Of a stretch of DNA of 64,000 nucleotides, positions 1 to 7,199 are shown in pieces. The DNA comes from Acidulodesulfobacterium sp021802425. GTDB lineage: Bacteria > SZUA-79 > Acidulodesulfobacterales > Acidulodesulfobacteraceae. The stretch is from contig JAJZXJ010000006.1 in NCBI GenBank assembly GCA_021802425.1, positions 1 through 64,000 on the forward strand. Reading direction: 5' to 3'. The position numbers were made by a program, and so were the translations under genes. How positions within the stretch are numbered: position 1 is the first letter of the stretch; every line of letters starts with the position of its first letter. The notes under the pieces were generated by a model. It did no database searches, was not told where the DNA came from, and worked only from the letters and a program-made list of their open reading frames with translations.

Positions 1-127
1 TAGTTTCAACGCTGACGCCGCTTATAAACGCAATATATCCGGGTATTATCGGTATGATGCACGGAGAGAAGAAAGCCAATAACCCGCCGAAAAAAGCAAT
101 GCCGTAAGTTAGATTAAGATGAAACAT
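1..127 (-). CDS. ccdA: CcdA/DsbD-like membrane thiol-disulfide transporter, N-terminal fragment
   Basis: The first 42 codons lie on the minus strand and the rest runs off the left edge. The protein begins MFHLNLTYGIAFFGGLL and contains FFSPCIIPIIPGYIAFISG, the first membrane segment of the CcdA/DsbD family with its conserved SPC cysteine. Family members pass electrons from cytoplasmic thioredoxin to periplasmic thiols, mainly for cytochrome c maturation and disulfide reduction. A strong AAGGAGG ribosome site at about 141-148 fixes the ATG at 127. A sigma-54 type promoter lies about 100 bases upstream. A role in cytochrome c maturation fits the cytochromes further along, but that link is inference. 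Confidence 0.8.
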   Translation of the reverse strand, partial: MFHLNLTYGIAFFGGLLAFFSPCIIPIIPGYIAFISGVSVET

Positions 128-227
128 AATTAATTTAGATGCCTCCTTAAAATGCTTATTATTGCTTATTATTGCGGTTAATGATTTAAGATAATGATTT
201 TAGGTTAAACCTTAATTTGTTACTATG

Positions 228-244
228 TTGCAAAAATAATGCCA
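228..244 (-). promoter_or_regulatory. sigma-54 (-24/-12) promoter for the ccdA-like gene
   Basis: Read on the minus strand the site is TGGCATTATTTTTGCAA. It has the GG-N10-GC spacing required for RpoN and matches TGGCAC-N5-TTGCA at all but one consensus position. It points at the ccdA-like start at 127, with a predicted transcription start near 216. An NtrC-type activator gene lies immediately upstream and paired palindromes sit 60-100 bases behind the promoter. Confidence 0.72.
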
Positions 245-300
245 TTTTTAAGGTGCCGTTAAAACATGAATCCGATAGAATTCCGCTGAAACATTGGCCG

Positions 301-346
301 TTTTGGGACAATTTTTAATCCCATAATTGTCCCTTTTGGGACAATT
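301..346. promoter_or_regulatory. paired GGGACAATT palindromes, likely upstream activator sites
   Basis: GGGACAATT occurs at 305-313 and 338-346, and its reverse complement AATTGTCCC at 325-333. The last two form a perfect 9-bp-arm palindrome around TTTT. The group lies roughly 60-120 bases behind the sigma-54 promoter, where bacterial enhancer-binding proteins normally bind. The hairpin could alternatively act as a terminator for the response regulator gene ending at 438, because an A/T-rich tract follows it. Confidence 0.6.
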
Positions 347-437
347 AATATTTTTTTATTTTATATTTAATAATATTTTATACTATATTAAACCATATCA
401 CATTTTTTGTAAAAAATAAATATTTTATTTATTTTAT

Positions 438-1796
438 TTATTTAAGCCTGAAAAGGCCGTATTTTTTCACTTTTGTTATTAACTGCTTTCTTGATATGCC
501 GAGCGAGATTGCTGTTTTAGTTTGATTGTAATTATTTTTTTGAAGCGCATTTTTAATTAAATTAATTTCCACTTCGTCGAGTTTTATATCGCCCTCGTCC
601 GAACCGGTTAAATTTTTATATGTTTGAATCTGTTTGGAAAACATAGTCTTGGGTAAATTCGGCGGCTCGATTACATCCGAAGTGGCAACAACAACGGCTC
701 TTTCGATGATATTTTCAAGTTCCCTTATATTTCCCGGAAAATCGTAACTCATCAAAATATTAATCGTATCTTTCGATATGGCCTTAATATTTTTCTTATT
801 AACGGCGCTATATTTTCCGGCAAAGAAATTGGCAAGGGCTGGGATGTCGTCTCTTCTTTCCCGTAGCGGAGGTATTTTAAAATGTAAAACATTTATCCTG
901 TAAAAAAGGTCTTCCCTGAATTTTTTTTCGATAACGTTTTCCTCTAAATTAACATTTGTAGCACATATAATTCTTGCATTAAGCTCTATTTTTAAGTTAG
1001 AACCGAGCCTTGAAAATTCTTTTTCCTGTATTACCCTGAGGAGCTTTGCCTGCATCGCAAAGGGCATTTCTCCTATTTCGTCTAAAAAAAGCGAGCCGCC
1101 CTTTACAATCTCAAATTTGCCTTTTTGCATAAATACCGCTCCCGTAAACGAACCTTTTTCGTGTCCGAATAGCTCGCTCTCCATAAGGTCTATCGGGATG
1201 GCGCTTAAATTTATCGGCACAAAATCACCTTTTCTTTCGGAAAGAGAATGTATCATTTTAGCTAAAACTTCCTTGCCCGTTCCTGTTTCGCCTGTTATCA
1301 GAACATTTGAAACAGATTTGGAAGTTAAAACAACTTCTTTTAAAATTTCTTCCATTTTATTACTTTTAAATATAAAATCTTTCTTAATTTTTTCTATGTT
1401 TTCATCATGAAAATCACCGCCAATCTTTTCGGGGCTTCTTTTTTGCAAGGCTATTTTTAAATTTTCTATTAGCCCGTCTATATCGACGGGCTTTGAAATA
1501 AAATCGTCTGCTCCGAGTTTCATGGCGTCAACCGCCTGCTTTATAGTCCCAAACGCCGTAATTACGATAAATATCACATCTTTATCGTATCTTCTTATTT
1601 TGGACAAAAGATCTATCCCGCTTATCCCCTGTAATTTTAAATCGCAAAGTATAATATCGTGCCGCTTTTCGTTAAAGAGACTGAATCCAACTTCTGCGCT
1701 CAGGGCGGTATCGACAAAAAAACCGCGGCTCGAAAGATTTAAGCTTACCGTTCTTAAAAGATTTTTTTCATCATCGATTAATAATATTTTCTTCAT
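438..1796 (-). CDS. NtrC-family sigma-54-dependent response regulator
   Basis: The 452-residue protein has the full three-domain layout. A receiver domain (about 1-118) carries the acidic pair D8/D9, phosphoacceptor D52 and K102. The AAA+ activator domain has Walker A GETGTGKE (169-176) and Walker B GGSLFLDE. The sigma-54 contact loop reads GSFTGA (215-220) instead of the canonical GAFTGA. The C-terminus (about 410-450) is a Fis-type helix-turn-helix. It activates RpoN promoters when phosphorylated. Its start overlaps the end of the sensor kinase gene by 4 bases, so the pair is translationally coupled. The nearest recognisable RpoN promoter lies just downstream, before the ccdA-like gene. Confidence 0.93.
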   Translation of the reverse strand: MKKILLIDDEKNLLRTVSLNLSSRGFFVDTALSAEVGFSLFNEKRHDIILCDLKLQGISGIDLLSKIRRYDKDVIFIVITAFGTIKQAVDAMKLGADDFISKPVDIDGLIENLKIALQKRSPEKIGGDFHDENIEKIKKDFIFKSNKMEEILKEVVLTSKSVSNVLITGETGTGKEVLAKMIHSLSERKGDFVPINLSAIPIDLMESELFGHEKGSFTGAVFMQKGKFEIVKGGSLFLDEIGEMPFAMQAKLLRVIQEKEFSRLGSNLKIELNARIICATNVNLEENVIEKKFREDLFYRINVLHFKIPPLRERRDDIPALANFFAGKYSAVNKKNIKAISKDTINILMSYDFPGNIRELENIIERAVVVATSDVIEPPNLPKTMFSKQIQTYKNLTGSDEGDIKLDEVEINLIKNALQKNNYNQTKTAISLGISRKQLITKVKKYGLFRLK

Positions 1797-3214
1797 TTAA
1801 CGATACCCGACCCGACGGCTTTAGGAATTACAAGCACAAACGCGGTTTTATTATCTTTGCTGTAAACATTTATCGTTCCCCCGTGAAGTTTAATGATGCG
1901 CATAGATACCGGAAGACCGAGCCCCGAGCCGTTTTTTTTCGTCGTAAAAAACGGCTTTAATATCTTTTCTATATTTTCTTCGGGTATAGTCTCGCCGTTA
2001 TCGATAATTTCGATATTTATAAAACCATCTCTTAAAATCGTTTTTATTTCAATAATTTTATTCTCGGTATTATATGTTTTATCCATTGCGTTTATTATTA
2101 AGTTTAATATAACCTGTTTAAGTAGTTCCGGATCCCCATTAATAATGGGCAGGTCTTCTTGAAATTCCTTTATTAATTTTATATTTAAATTGTCGATTTC
2201 TAATTTTAATATTCTTACCGAATCGTCAATAAGCCTGTTTATATTTACCGGAACCAGTTCGGGATTTCTTTGTCTGGAAAAACTCAAAAAATCGACGGTC
2301 ATTTTATCGAGTCTTTTTACTTCATTATTTATTATATTGGTAACCTCTAATACTATCTTATTTCTTGTTTCGTGGGATATATATGCATTTGCGGAAGAAA
2401 TAATATATATGGCGTTTTTAACTTCATGCGCTATATCAGCCGACATTTCACCCATAATCGCCATACAGTTTAATTCGTTCTTTTCTTTATTCACTAAATC
2501 AATTTTTTTTGTATATTCCTCGATTGACAGCGCCATCGAGTTAATCGCGCTTATAACGCTTCCGATTTCATCGTTTAACCTTTTCTTAAAACTTATCTTA
2601 TAATCGCCGTTTTTTATCTTTTCGATATTCTCCTTTATCTCGAGCAAGGGCTTTGTAATAATAACCGTTATAATATAAAACATAAAAAGCCCTAAGGCTA
2701 TAAAAATGAGCGCTATTAGCGAAAATCTGACCCCGACCCAAAAAACGCGGTTATTAGTGGCTTCAATCTCTTTTTTTAAATTAAATTTAATTGCAACAAG
2801 CCCTAATTTTTTGCCGCCGTAATCGATATTTCTAATTAAAACCGATCCGCCTCCGTTTTCTTTATCGTTAATATCGTTAACTGGATTATGCGCGGCATAA
2901 AGCTTTCCGCTGTTCATTATTAATTTCCCCTCGGGATTATATATCGAAATACCCTTGATTATGCGGTAATTTTTTATATTAGACTTTAAATATTTTTTCA
3001 AAAACCGAATTTTATTGAAATACAAAGAGTATTTTATTTCCGAGATTAAGATTCTGGCTATCCTTGTATTTTTTAAATAATGTCTGCCTGATAATGTTTT
3101 GTAAATAGTATAAAGAAAGACGGCGTCGCTTAGAAAAATAGTGAAGAAAAAAATAGCAAAAGCGCTTATTAATATTTTCCATTTAATGCTTAAATTTTTA
3201 ATAAAATGTTTCAT
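1793..3214 (-). CDS. membrane sensor histidine kinase, partner of the NtrC-type regulator
   Basis: This 473-residue kinase has one membrane segment near 13-36, a periplasmic sensor region of about 120 residues, a second segment near 159-186 and a HAMP linker. The HisKA helix carries H263 in IAHEVKNAI, and the ATPase domain shows the N box (NLIINAMD), DNGETIP and GSGLGLPV. It is expected to autophosphorylate at H263 and pass phosphate to D52 of the overlapping regulator. The sensor domain has no motif that tells the ligand. The two genes form an operon reading leftward. Confidence 0.92.
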   Translation of the reverse strand: MKHFIKNLSIKWKILISAFAIFFFTIFLSDAVFLYTIYKTLSGRHYLKNTRIARILISEIKYSLYFNKIRFLKKYLKSNIKNYRIIKGISIYNPEGKLIMNSGKLYAAHNPVNDINDKENGGGSVLIRNIDYGGKKLGLVAIKFNLKKEIEATNNRVFWVGVRFSLIALIFIALGLFMFYIITVIITKPLLEIKENIEKIKNGDYKISFKKRLNDEIGSVISAINSMALSIEEYTKKIDLVNKEKNELNCMAIMGEMSADIAHEVKNAIYIISSANAYISHETRNKIVLEVTNIINNEVKRLDKMTVDFLSFSRQRNPELVPVNINRLIDDSVRILKLEIDNLNIKLIKEFQEDLPIINGDPELLKQVILNLIINAMDKTYNTENKIIEIKTILRDGFINIEIIDNGETIPEENIEKILKPFFTTKKNGSGLGLPVSMRIIKLHGGTINVYSKDNKTAFVLVIPKAVGSGIVK

Positions 3215-3353
3215 GATTATACGAAATTATAGATGCTCTATAGATACAGAGGCTTGAGCGGCGGGATTGACGGAAATAAAATTATTGCCAAAATCTAAAG
3301 GCTACGGCGGCATTGTTAATTATAAATCATATAGTTATATATTATATTATTTA

Positions 3354-4136
3354 TTATTTTATTATATTGTAAACGGTATTATAAGCCTCTTCCGCCGTAA
3401 GTCCTTTATGAACGACAGCCTTTACGGCTTTAATCATGTTGACGGGCTTTTCCGATTGAAATATGTTCCTGCCCATATCCACGCCTGCCGCACCGCGCTT
3501 TACGGCATTATACGCAAGCTCCAGAGCCTCCTTTTCACCAGTCTTTTTCCCTCCGGCAACAACCACCGGAACCGGACAGGCATTTACCACCCTTTCAAAA
3601 TCATCGCAATAATATGTTTTTACAATGCTTGCTCCGGTTTCGGCCGCAATCCTCACGGCTAAGGATAGATAACGGGCATCCCTTGTCATCTCTCTTCCGA
3701 CCGCCGTTACCGCAAGAACGGGAATACCGTATCTATTTCCTTCATCGACCAATCTTGCAAGATTTATTATCCCTTGCTTTTCGTTTTTAGAGCCGATAAA
3801 TATAGACAAGGCTACGGCGCTCGCATTTAACCTTATCGCATCCTCCATAGAAACCGTAATATCTTCGTCCGAAAGGTCGTCTTTCAATATGCTTGTCCCT
3901 CCGCTAACCCGCAAAACAATCGGAATATCGATACCCGCCTCGATTTGATTTCTTAATATGCCCCTTGTGAGCATCAGCGAATCCGCATAATTTAAAAGCG
4001 GGGTAATAGCGCCTTTAACATCCTCAAGCCCGCCCGTAGGACCCATAAAATAACCGTGGTCTATCGCAAGCATGACCGTTCTTTTATCCTTCGGTTTAAT
4101 AATCCTCGAAAGCCTGTTCTTTAAACCGTAATCCAT
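3354..4136 (-). CDS. lsrF: LsrF-like 3-hydroxy-2,4-pentanedione-5-phosphate thiolase / DhnA-type aldolase
   Basis: The 260-residue TIM-barrel protein follows E. coli LsrF closely from memory: VMLAIDHGYFMGPT, TRGILR, KTYYCDDFERV, PVVVAGGKK and GVDMGRNIFQSE are all LsrF hallmarks. K173 in IVKTYY corresponds to the Schiff-base lysine of this class I aldolase-like family. LsrF thiolyses the phosphorylated autoinducer-2 product with CoA, giving dihydroxyacetone phosphate and acetyl-CoA. It is shorter than E. coli LsrF, mostly at the N-terminus. No lsrK, lsrR, lsrG or transporter gene is nearby, so a different phosphorylated diketone or an aldolase role is possible. Confidence 0.82.
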   Translation of the reverse strand: MDYGLKNRLSRIIKPKDKRTVMLAIDHGYFMGPTGGLEDVKGAITPLLNYADSLMLTRGILRNQIEAGIDIPIVLRVSGGTSILKDDLSDEDITVSMEDAIRLNASAVALSIFIGSKNEKQGIINLARLVDEGNRYGIPVLAVTAVGREMTRDARYLSLAVRIAAETGASIVKTYYCDDFERVVNACPVPVVVAGGKKTGEKEALELAYNAVKRGAAGVDMGRNIFQSEKPVNMIKAVKAVVHKGLTAEEAYNTVYNIIK

Positions 4137-4182
4137 ATACCCTGCCCCCTTTTATAGTTTTAAACTTGTCCCCAACCCGCAT

Positions 4183-4252
4183 CTTTAGTTTGCAAGAGCG
4201 GCATATTCTTCGCGCACGGAAGAATATATGCCTTTAAGTATGCAAACTAAAG
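4183..4252. repeat. nested double-stem palindrome upstream of the lsrF-like gene
   Basis: Outer arms CTTTAGTTTGCA (4183-4194) and TGCAAACTAAAG (4241-4252) pair perfectly over 12 bp. Inside them GGCATATTCTTC (4200-4211) pairs with GAAGAATATATGCC (4219-4232), leaving a 7-base loop and a 2-base bulge. The whole folds into a 70-base two-tier hairpin lying 47 bases before the lsrF-like start. It has no T-run, so a simple terminator is unlikely. It could be a structured 5' leader or a miniature palindromic element. Confidence 0.7.
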
Positions 4253-4329
4253 GTATGGGCGAGAATCCGGTTTTAAATAAAATAATATGAACCAATGAAA
4301 TAAATAAATCTGGTGCTTTTTGCACTACC

Positions 4330-4644
4330 TTAAAAGTGATGTAAAGATGTCATAACTAACAAAGTCCCGACCATCGCCACTAATAAGCCAAGAACGCCAA
4401 AGGTCAAATTAGTACTCCATTTTGACCTTTTATCTATGGCATCAAATTTAATTTCGAGACTATTGAGCCGTTCGTCGAATTTATTTTCAAGACTGTTAAG
4501 CCGTTCGTCGAATTGCGTCTTAAGTCCGTTAAACTTCTCGGTAAAAAGCTTCTCCTGTCCGTCAAATCTGCTGTCGAAGTATTTTTCGGGAGAGACCGAA
4601 AGGCTCATATTCATATAATCGTCACCCTTTTTAATTTGTTCCAT
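4330..4644 (-). CDS. small coiled-coil protein with C-terminal membrane anchor
   Basis: The 104-residue product is not recognised as a named family. Residues 18-72 are strongly charged and coiled-coil-like, with a tandem 11-residue repeat (FDERLNSLENK then FDERLNSLEIK) encoded by a 33-bp tandem DNA repeat. Residues 77-99 form one hydrophobic segment, then a short HHF tail. The layout suggests a tail-anchored protein with a cytoplasmic rod. An AAGGAG ribosome site 5-6 bases upstream supports the first ATG. It appears to be a single-gene unit. Confidence 0.7.
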   Translation of the reverse strand: MEQIKKGDDYMNMSLSVSPEKYFDSRFDGQEKLFTEKFNGLKTQFDERLNSLENKFDERLNSLEIKFDAIDKRSKWSTNLTFGVLGLLVAMVGTLLVMTSLHHF

Positions 4645-5052
4645 TATAACTCCTTTTTTATTATAACATTCAAATTATTTTTTTCAAACTATAAGATTTG
4701 CAAATTGATAATTGTTTTATTATAGCAGGCAAATGTTAAAGGATTATGACGGGAATGTTAAAAAGAGATGAATTTTTTGTTACAGTTCGGTTAAGAAAAA
4801 GCGCAGGCTGGGGTGAGGGATAAATCGGACACCTTTATTTGATTTAATTTACCTAATAAAGTTTACATAATTGGAAATTATGAGAATGGAATAAAATTGG
4901 AAAAAGAAGAAAGGAGAAAGGAAAGAAAAAAACGGCAAATGCAAGCGGGAGTGAGGAAATAAATAAATCTGACACCTTTATTTTCTTAATAAAAAAGCGG
5001 AAGGGATTAATCCCTTCCGCTTTAATTTTATAACCACCTTGCGTTAGCCAAA
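4645..5052. other. intergenic region with two imperfect 40-base direct repeats
   Basis: No gene is visible. Two related stretches at 4802-4840 and 4939-4983 share GCA-GC-GG-GTGAGG-A and then TAAATC(G/T)GACACCTTTATTT. A similar fragment (AAATAAATCTGG) sits near 4306-4317. The region ends in the terminator of the Cyc2-like gene. The repeats look like remnants of a dispersed palindromic family, but no full palindrome remains. Confidence 0.55.
4994..5023 (-). terminator. rho-independent terminator of the Cyc2-like gene
   Basis: A perfect 30-base palindrome, AAAGCGGAAGGGATT followed by its reverse complement, starts 30 bases after the stop codon. On the minus strand it runs into TTTTTTATT. Confidence 0.85.
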
Positions 5053-6513
5053 TTAGAATGCGAAGTCAAGACCTGTGCCGATTGTGTTATCCTCGGATTT
5101 ATTGGTCAACAAGTATCCAAGATACAAATGGGCGTTGTAAGCCAAGTTATATTCAACATTAATGGCAAACGCGTCTTTTATGCCTTCGTTGGTGGTACAT
5201 CCGTTGCTGGAATATGTTCCTGTCTGATAAAGGTTTGCACTTTCACAGGATGTTGGATTATTATTAATCCAACCTTCTTGTAAGTCCTTATGCGTCCATG
5301 AATATTGGGCATAATCGGCTGACAACATTAAGCCATTTCCAATCTGCGGAAATAAATATCTTCCGTAAACCTCGAAAGTTGAATAACCGTTGCTTGAGTT
5401 AGTATTGCCGACAACGCTGTTGTCTAACAGAATATTGCTTGATGCTAATGACGGATTTCCGTACGGATGATTGTCGCTCTGGACCATATAGGTTAAACCA
5501 AGCTCGTAAATGTCGTTTGCAAGGTCAACATCTACACCGTTAATTGTTATACGGTTGGTCCAAGTGCCACCGGCAGGAGAGCTTGTTCCTGATATTGTTC
5601 CTGTTGGCTCCGCAACTGTTGCGCCATAATAACCAAACTCAAGTTGTCCCATAGGGACAGGATAATACTCCTTTAATTGGTAAGAATACTCCATTGCGTT
5701 TGAAACTTGCGTATTGGTATAATTACCGCTACTACTACTATACGAATATAAATTAGCCGCTTCACCTGTGTTGCCGCCTGCATCGTTCGTAACCGATACT
5801 TTATACCACAAATGATAACCGGGTGTTCCGTAAAGGGCAAAACCTGCGTTTCTGGCGTGGATTAAAGCGCCATGTTCGCCGTCATTACCAACGCTCAAAT
5901 TCTGTCCGTTTATTACTGGACCCGCAGTAAGATAGAAAGGTGCTTGTCTGTAAAAATACGGACTTGCGGTTGTAACCTGACCTAATTTTAAATTAAACAG
6001 GTGTGACGGAGCGCCGAAACCCGTGCCTAAGCCATTGATAGATGCAAATATCTGTTTGTCTTTAAAACTGCCGCCTGCGCTAAATCCGTAATGAACATAG
6101 AAAGATAATGAATTGGCAAGAGGCGTGTATAATTTAAATGCGCCCGCATCAACCACATCCACGCTAGCGCTGAACGCATCCGTTGCCGGACTTACATTTT
6201 CATTCGTATAATGCTGATAGCCGATAATCGGTTCAACCATCACCGGAATCGGCCATGGGTTCGGAAGGCTTAAACCTTCTGTTATCTGCGTTGCATCCGA
6301 CGGAGTTCCGTTTGTTCCCGGAAGCCTGAAGCCGTTTCTCCAGAATGCCCTGCCGAACGGGTTAAGGTTTGGAAATACCGTGTGGCAAACTGCGCATGAA
6401 AAATGATACTTTTGAGCAAAAGCGGGAATTGCGTTTGCTTTTTTCGGCGCGATAACAAATGAGAACGCCAAAATAAACAAGGCAATCATAGTTACTACTA
6501 ATTTCTTTTTCAT
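5053..6513 (-). CDS. Cyc2/Cyt572-like outer-membrane monoheme cytochrome-porin fusion
   Basis: The 486-residue protein starts with a signal peptide ending at ANA (residue 28). The mature N-terminus IPAFAQKYHFSCAVCH carries one CXXCH heme site (C40-H44), followed by FPNLNPFGRAFWRNGF. The rest is rich in alternating aromatic and small residues and ends in F, as expected of an outer-membrane beta-barrel. Heme first, then an FGR motif, then a porin, at about 480 residues, is the Cyc2 layout known from iron-oxidising Acidithiobacillus and Leptospirillum (Cyt572). A role in moving electrons across the outer membrane is inferred. It stands alone, with its own terminator and a 455-base leader. Confidence 0.75.
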   Translation of the reverse strand: MKKKLVVTMIALFILAFSFVIAPKKANAIPAFAQKYHFSCAVCHTVFPNLNPFGRAFWRNGFRLPGTNGTPSDATQITEGLSLPNPWPIPVMVEPIIGYQHYTNENVSPATDAFSASVDVVDAGAFKLYTPLANSLSFYVHYGFSAGGSFKDKQIFASINGLGTGFGAPSHLFNLKLGQVTTASPYFYRQAPFYLTAGPVINGQNLSVGNDGEHGALIHARNAGFALYGTPGYHLWYKVSVTNDAGGNTGEAANLYSYSSSSGNYTNTQVSNAMEYSYQLKEYYPVPMGQLEFGYYGATVAEPTGTISGTSSPAGGTWTNRITINGVDVDLANDIYELGLTYMVQSDNHPYGNPSLASSNILLDNSVVGNTNSSNGYSTFEVYGRYLFPQIGNGLMLSADYAQYSWTHKDLQEGWINNNPTSCESANLYQTGTYSSNGCTTNEGIKDAFAINVEYNLAYNAHLYLGYLLTNKSEDNTIGTGLDFAF

Positions 6514-6723
6514 AACTTTCCTCTCTCTTAAAGTTAAAATTAAAAATTAATAAAAAAACAGAACTAACAAACATTTATTGAACTACAACTCCCCCGTCCG
6601 GATACTCTGCGGGGGTGGCATGCTTTAATCTCTTTCTCCCTCTCCACCTCCTTATATTTAATATTTTAATTTATTTTCCCAAATTTTATTCCGTATTTTA
6701 ACCGTTTTTGTTCCTTCATATCT

Positions 6724-6745
6724 TGCATTTACAGGCTTAAATGCA
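6724..6745. promoter_or_regulatory. candidate operator palindrome at the Cyc2-like promoter
   Basis: TGCATTTA-N6-TAAATGCA is a perfect 8-bp-arm inverted repeat. It abuts, on the downstream side, a minus-strand TATAAT at 6753-6748, so it would cover the predicted transcription start and could block transcription. The regulator is unknown. Confidence 0.5.
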
Positions 6746-6829
6746 CCATTATAAGCAATATATGATTTAATATATATAATATATATACTTAAATTTATCG
6801 CTTGTCAATACTTAAAATAAAATCGTTAA

Positions 6830-6865
6830 TTAATCTATATTAATCTATATATCAATATAGATTAA
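6830..6865. promoter_or_regulatory. array of three TTAATCTATAT 11-mers
   Basis: TTAATCTATAT occurs at 6830-6840 and 6840-6850 in direct orientation, and its exact reverse complement at 6855-6865. The second and third copies form an inverted repeat with a 4-base spacer. The array lies roughly 80-110 bases behind the predicted promoter of the Cyc2-like gene, an activator-like position. Confidence 0.45.
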
Positions 6866-6968
6866 TATATCGGTAATATCGTTATTTTTCTTTTATGATT
6901 TCATTATATTACCTATTTTGTTAATGTCAATATCTTTTCTCTCTCTTTCTTCTTTGTTAGAGGAGAGT

Positions 6969-7193
6969 CTATTTTTTAACATAAACTATGTACTCGGGAA
7001 GGCTTATTTCGTAAGACAGGAATTCGTGGTTAGTTTTTTTGCAGTAGCTTTTTAAATCCTCGACGATACCCTCGTCCGAAGCCACGACCTTCAGTACGGA
7101 ACCTTCGGGTATGTTTTTAAACTCCTCCGCCACCTTCATAATGGGCACCGGGCAGGATAAACCGAATGTGTCAAGCTCGTAATCGTGCTTCAT
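6969..7193 (-). CDS. tusA: TusA-family sulfur carrier protein
   Basis: The 74-residue protein has the TusA fold signature with GLSCPVPIMKVAEEF; the cysteine of CPxP carries persulfide sulfur. TusA receives sulfur from a cysteine desulfurase or rhodanese and hands it to DsrE-type proteins, to tRNA thiolation or to other acceptors. It is the last gene of nifS-iscU-tusA, six bases after iscU, which suggests it exchanges sulfur with the IscS-like protein. A second paralogue lies at 56220-56453. Which acceptor it serves cannot be read from the sequence. Confidence 0.88.
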   Translation of the reverse strand: MKHDYELDTFGLSCPVPIMKVAEEFKNIPEGSVLKVVASDEGIVEDLKSYCKKTNHEFLSYEISLPEYIVYVKK

Positions 7194-7199
7194 AATCTT

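Larger units (their letters stand above)
6514..6968. other. long regulatory leader upstream of the Cyc2-like gene
   Basis: No gene is visible in these 455 bases between tusA and the Cyc2-like start. On the minus strand there is a TATAAT box at 6748-6753 next to a palindrome (6724-6745), an array of three 11-mers (6830-6865), a GC-rich hairpin with CCCCCG/CGGGGG arms near 6588-6613, and the ribosome site GAGAGGAAAG just before the start. The predicted untranslated leader is over 200 bases. Confidence 0.5.

Noticed and set aside
1117..1410. 97-codon open frame opposite the response regulator
   Set aside because: Overlaps the conserved AAA+ domain in antisense; no independent support.
2190..2603. 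137-codon open frame on the plus strand
   Set aside because: Lies entirely opposite the histidine kinase gene, whose domains are clear; composition is that of a reverse-complement shadow.
4453..4520. Tandem 33-bp repeat considered as a CRISPR array
   Set aside because: The copies are adjacent without spacers and encode an in-frame coiled-coil repeat.
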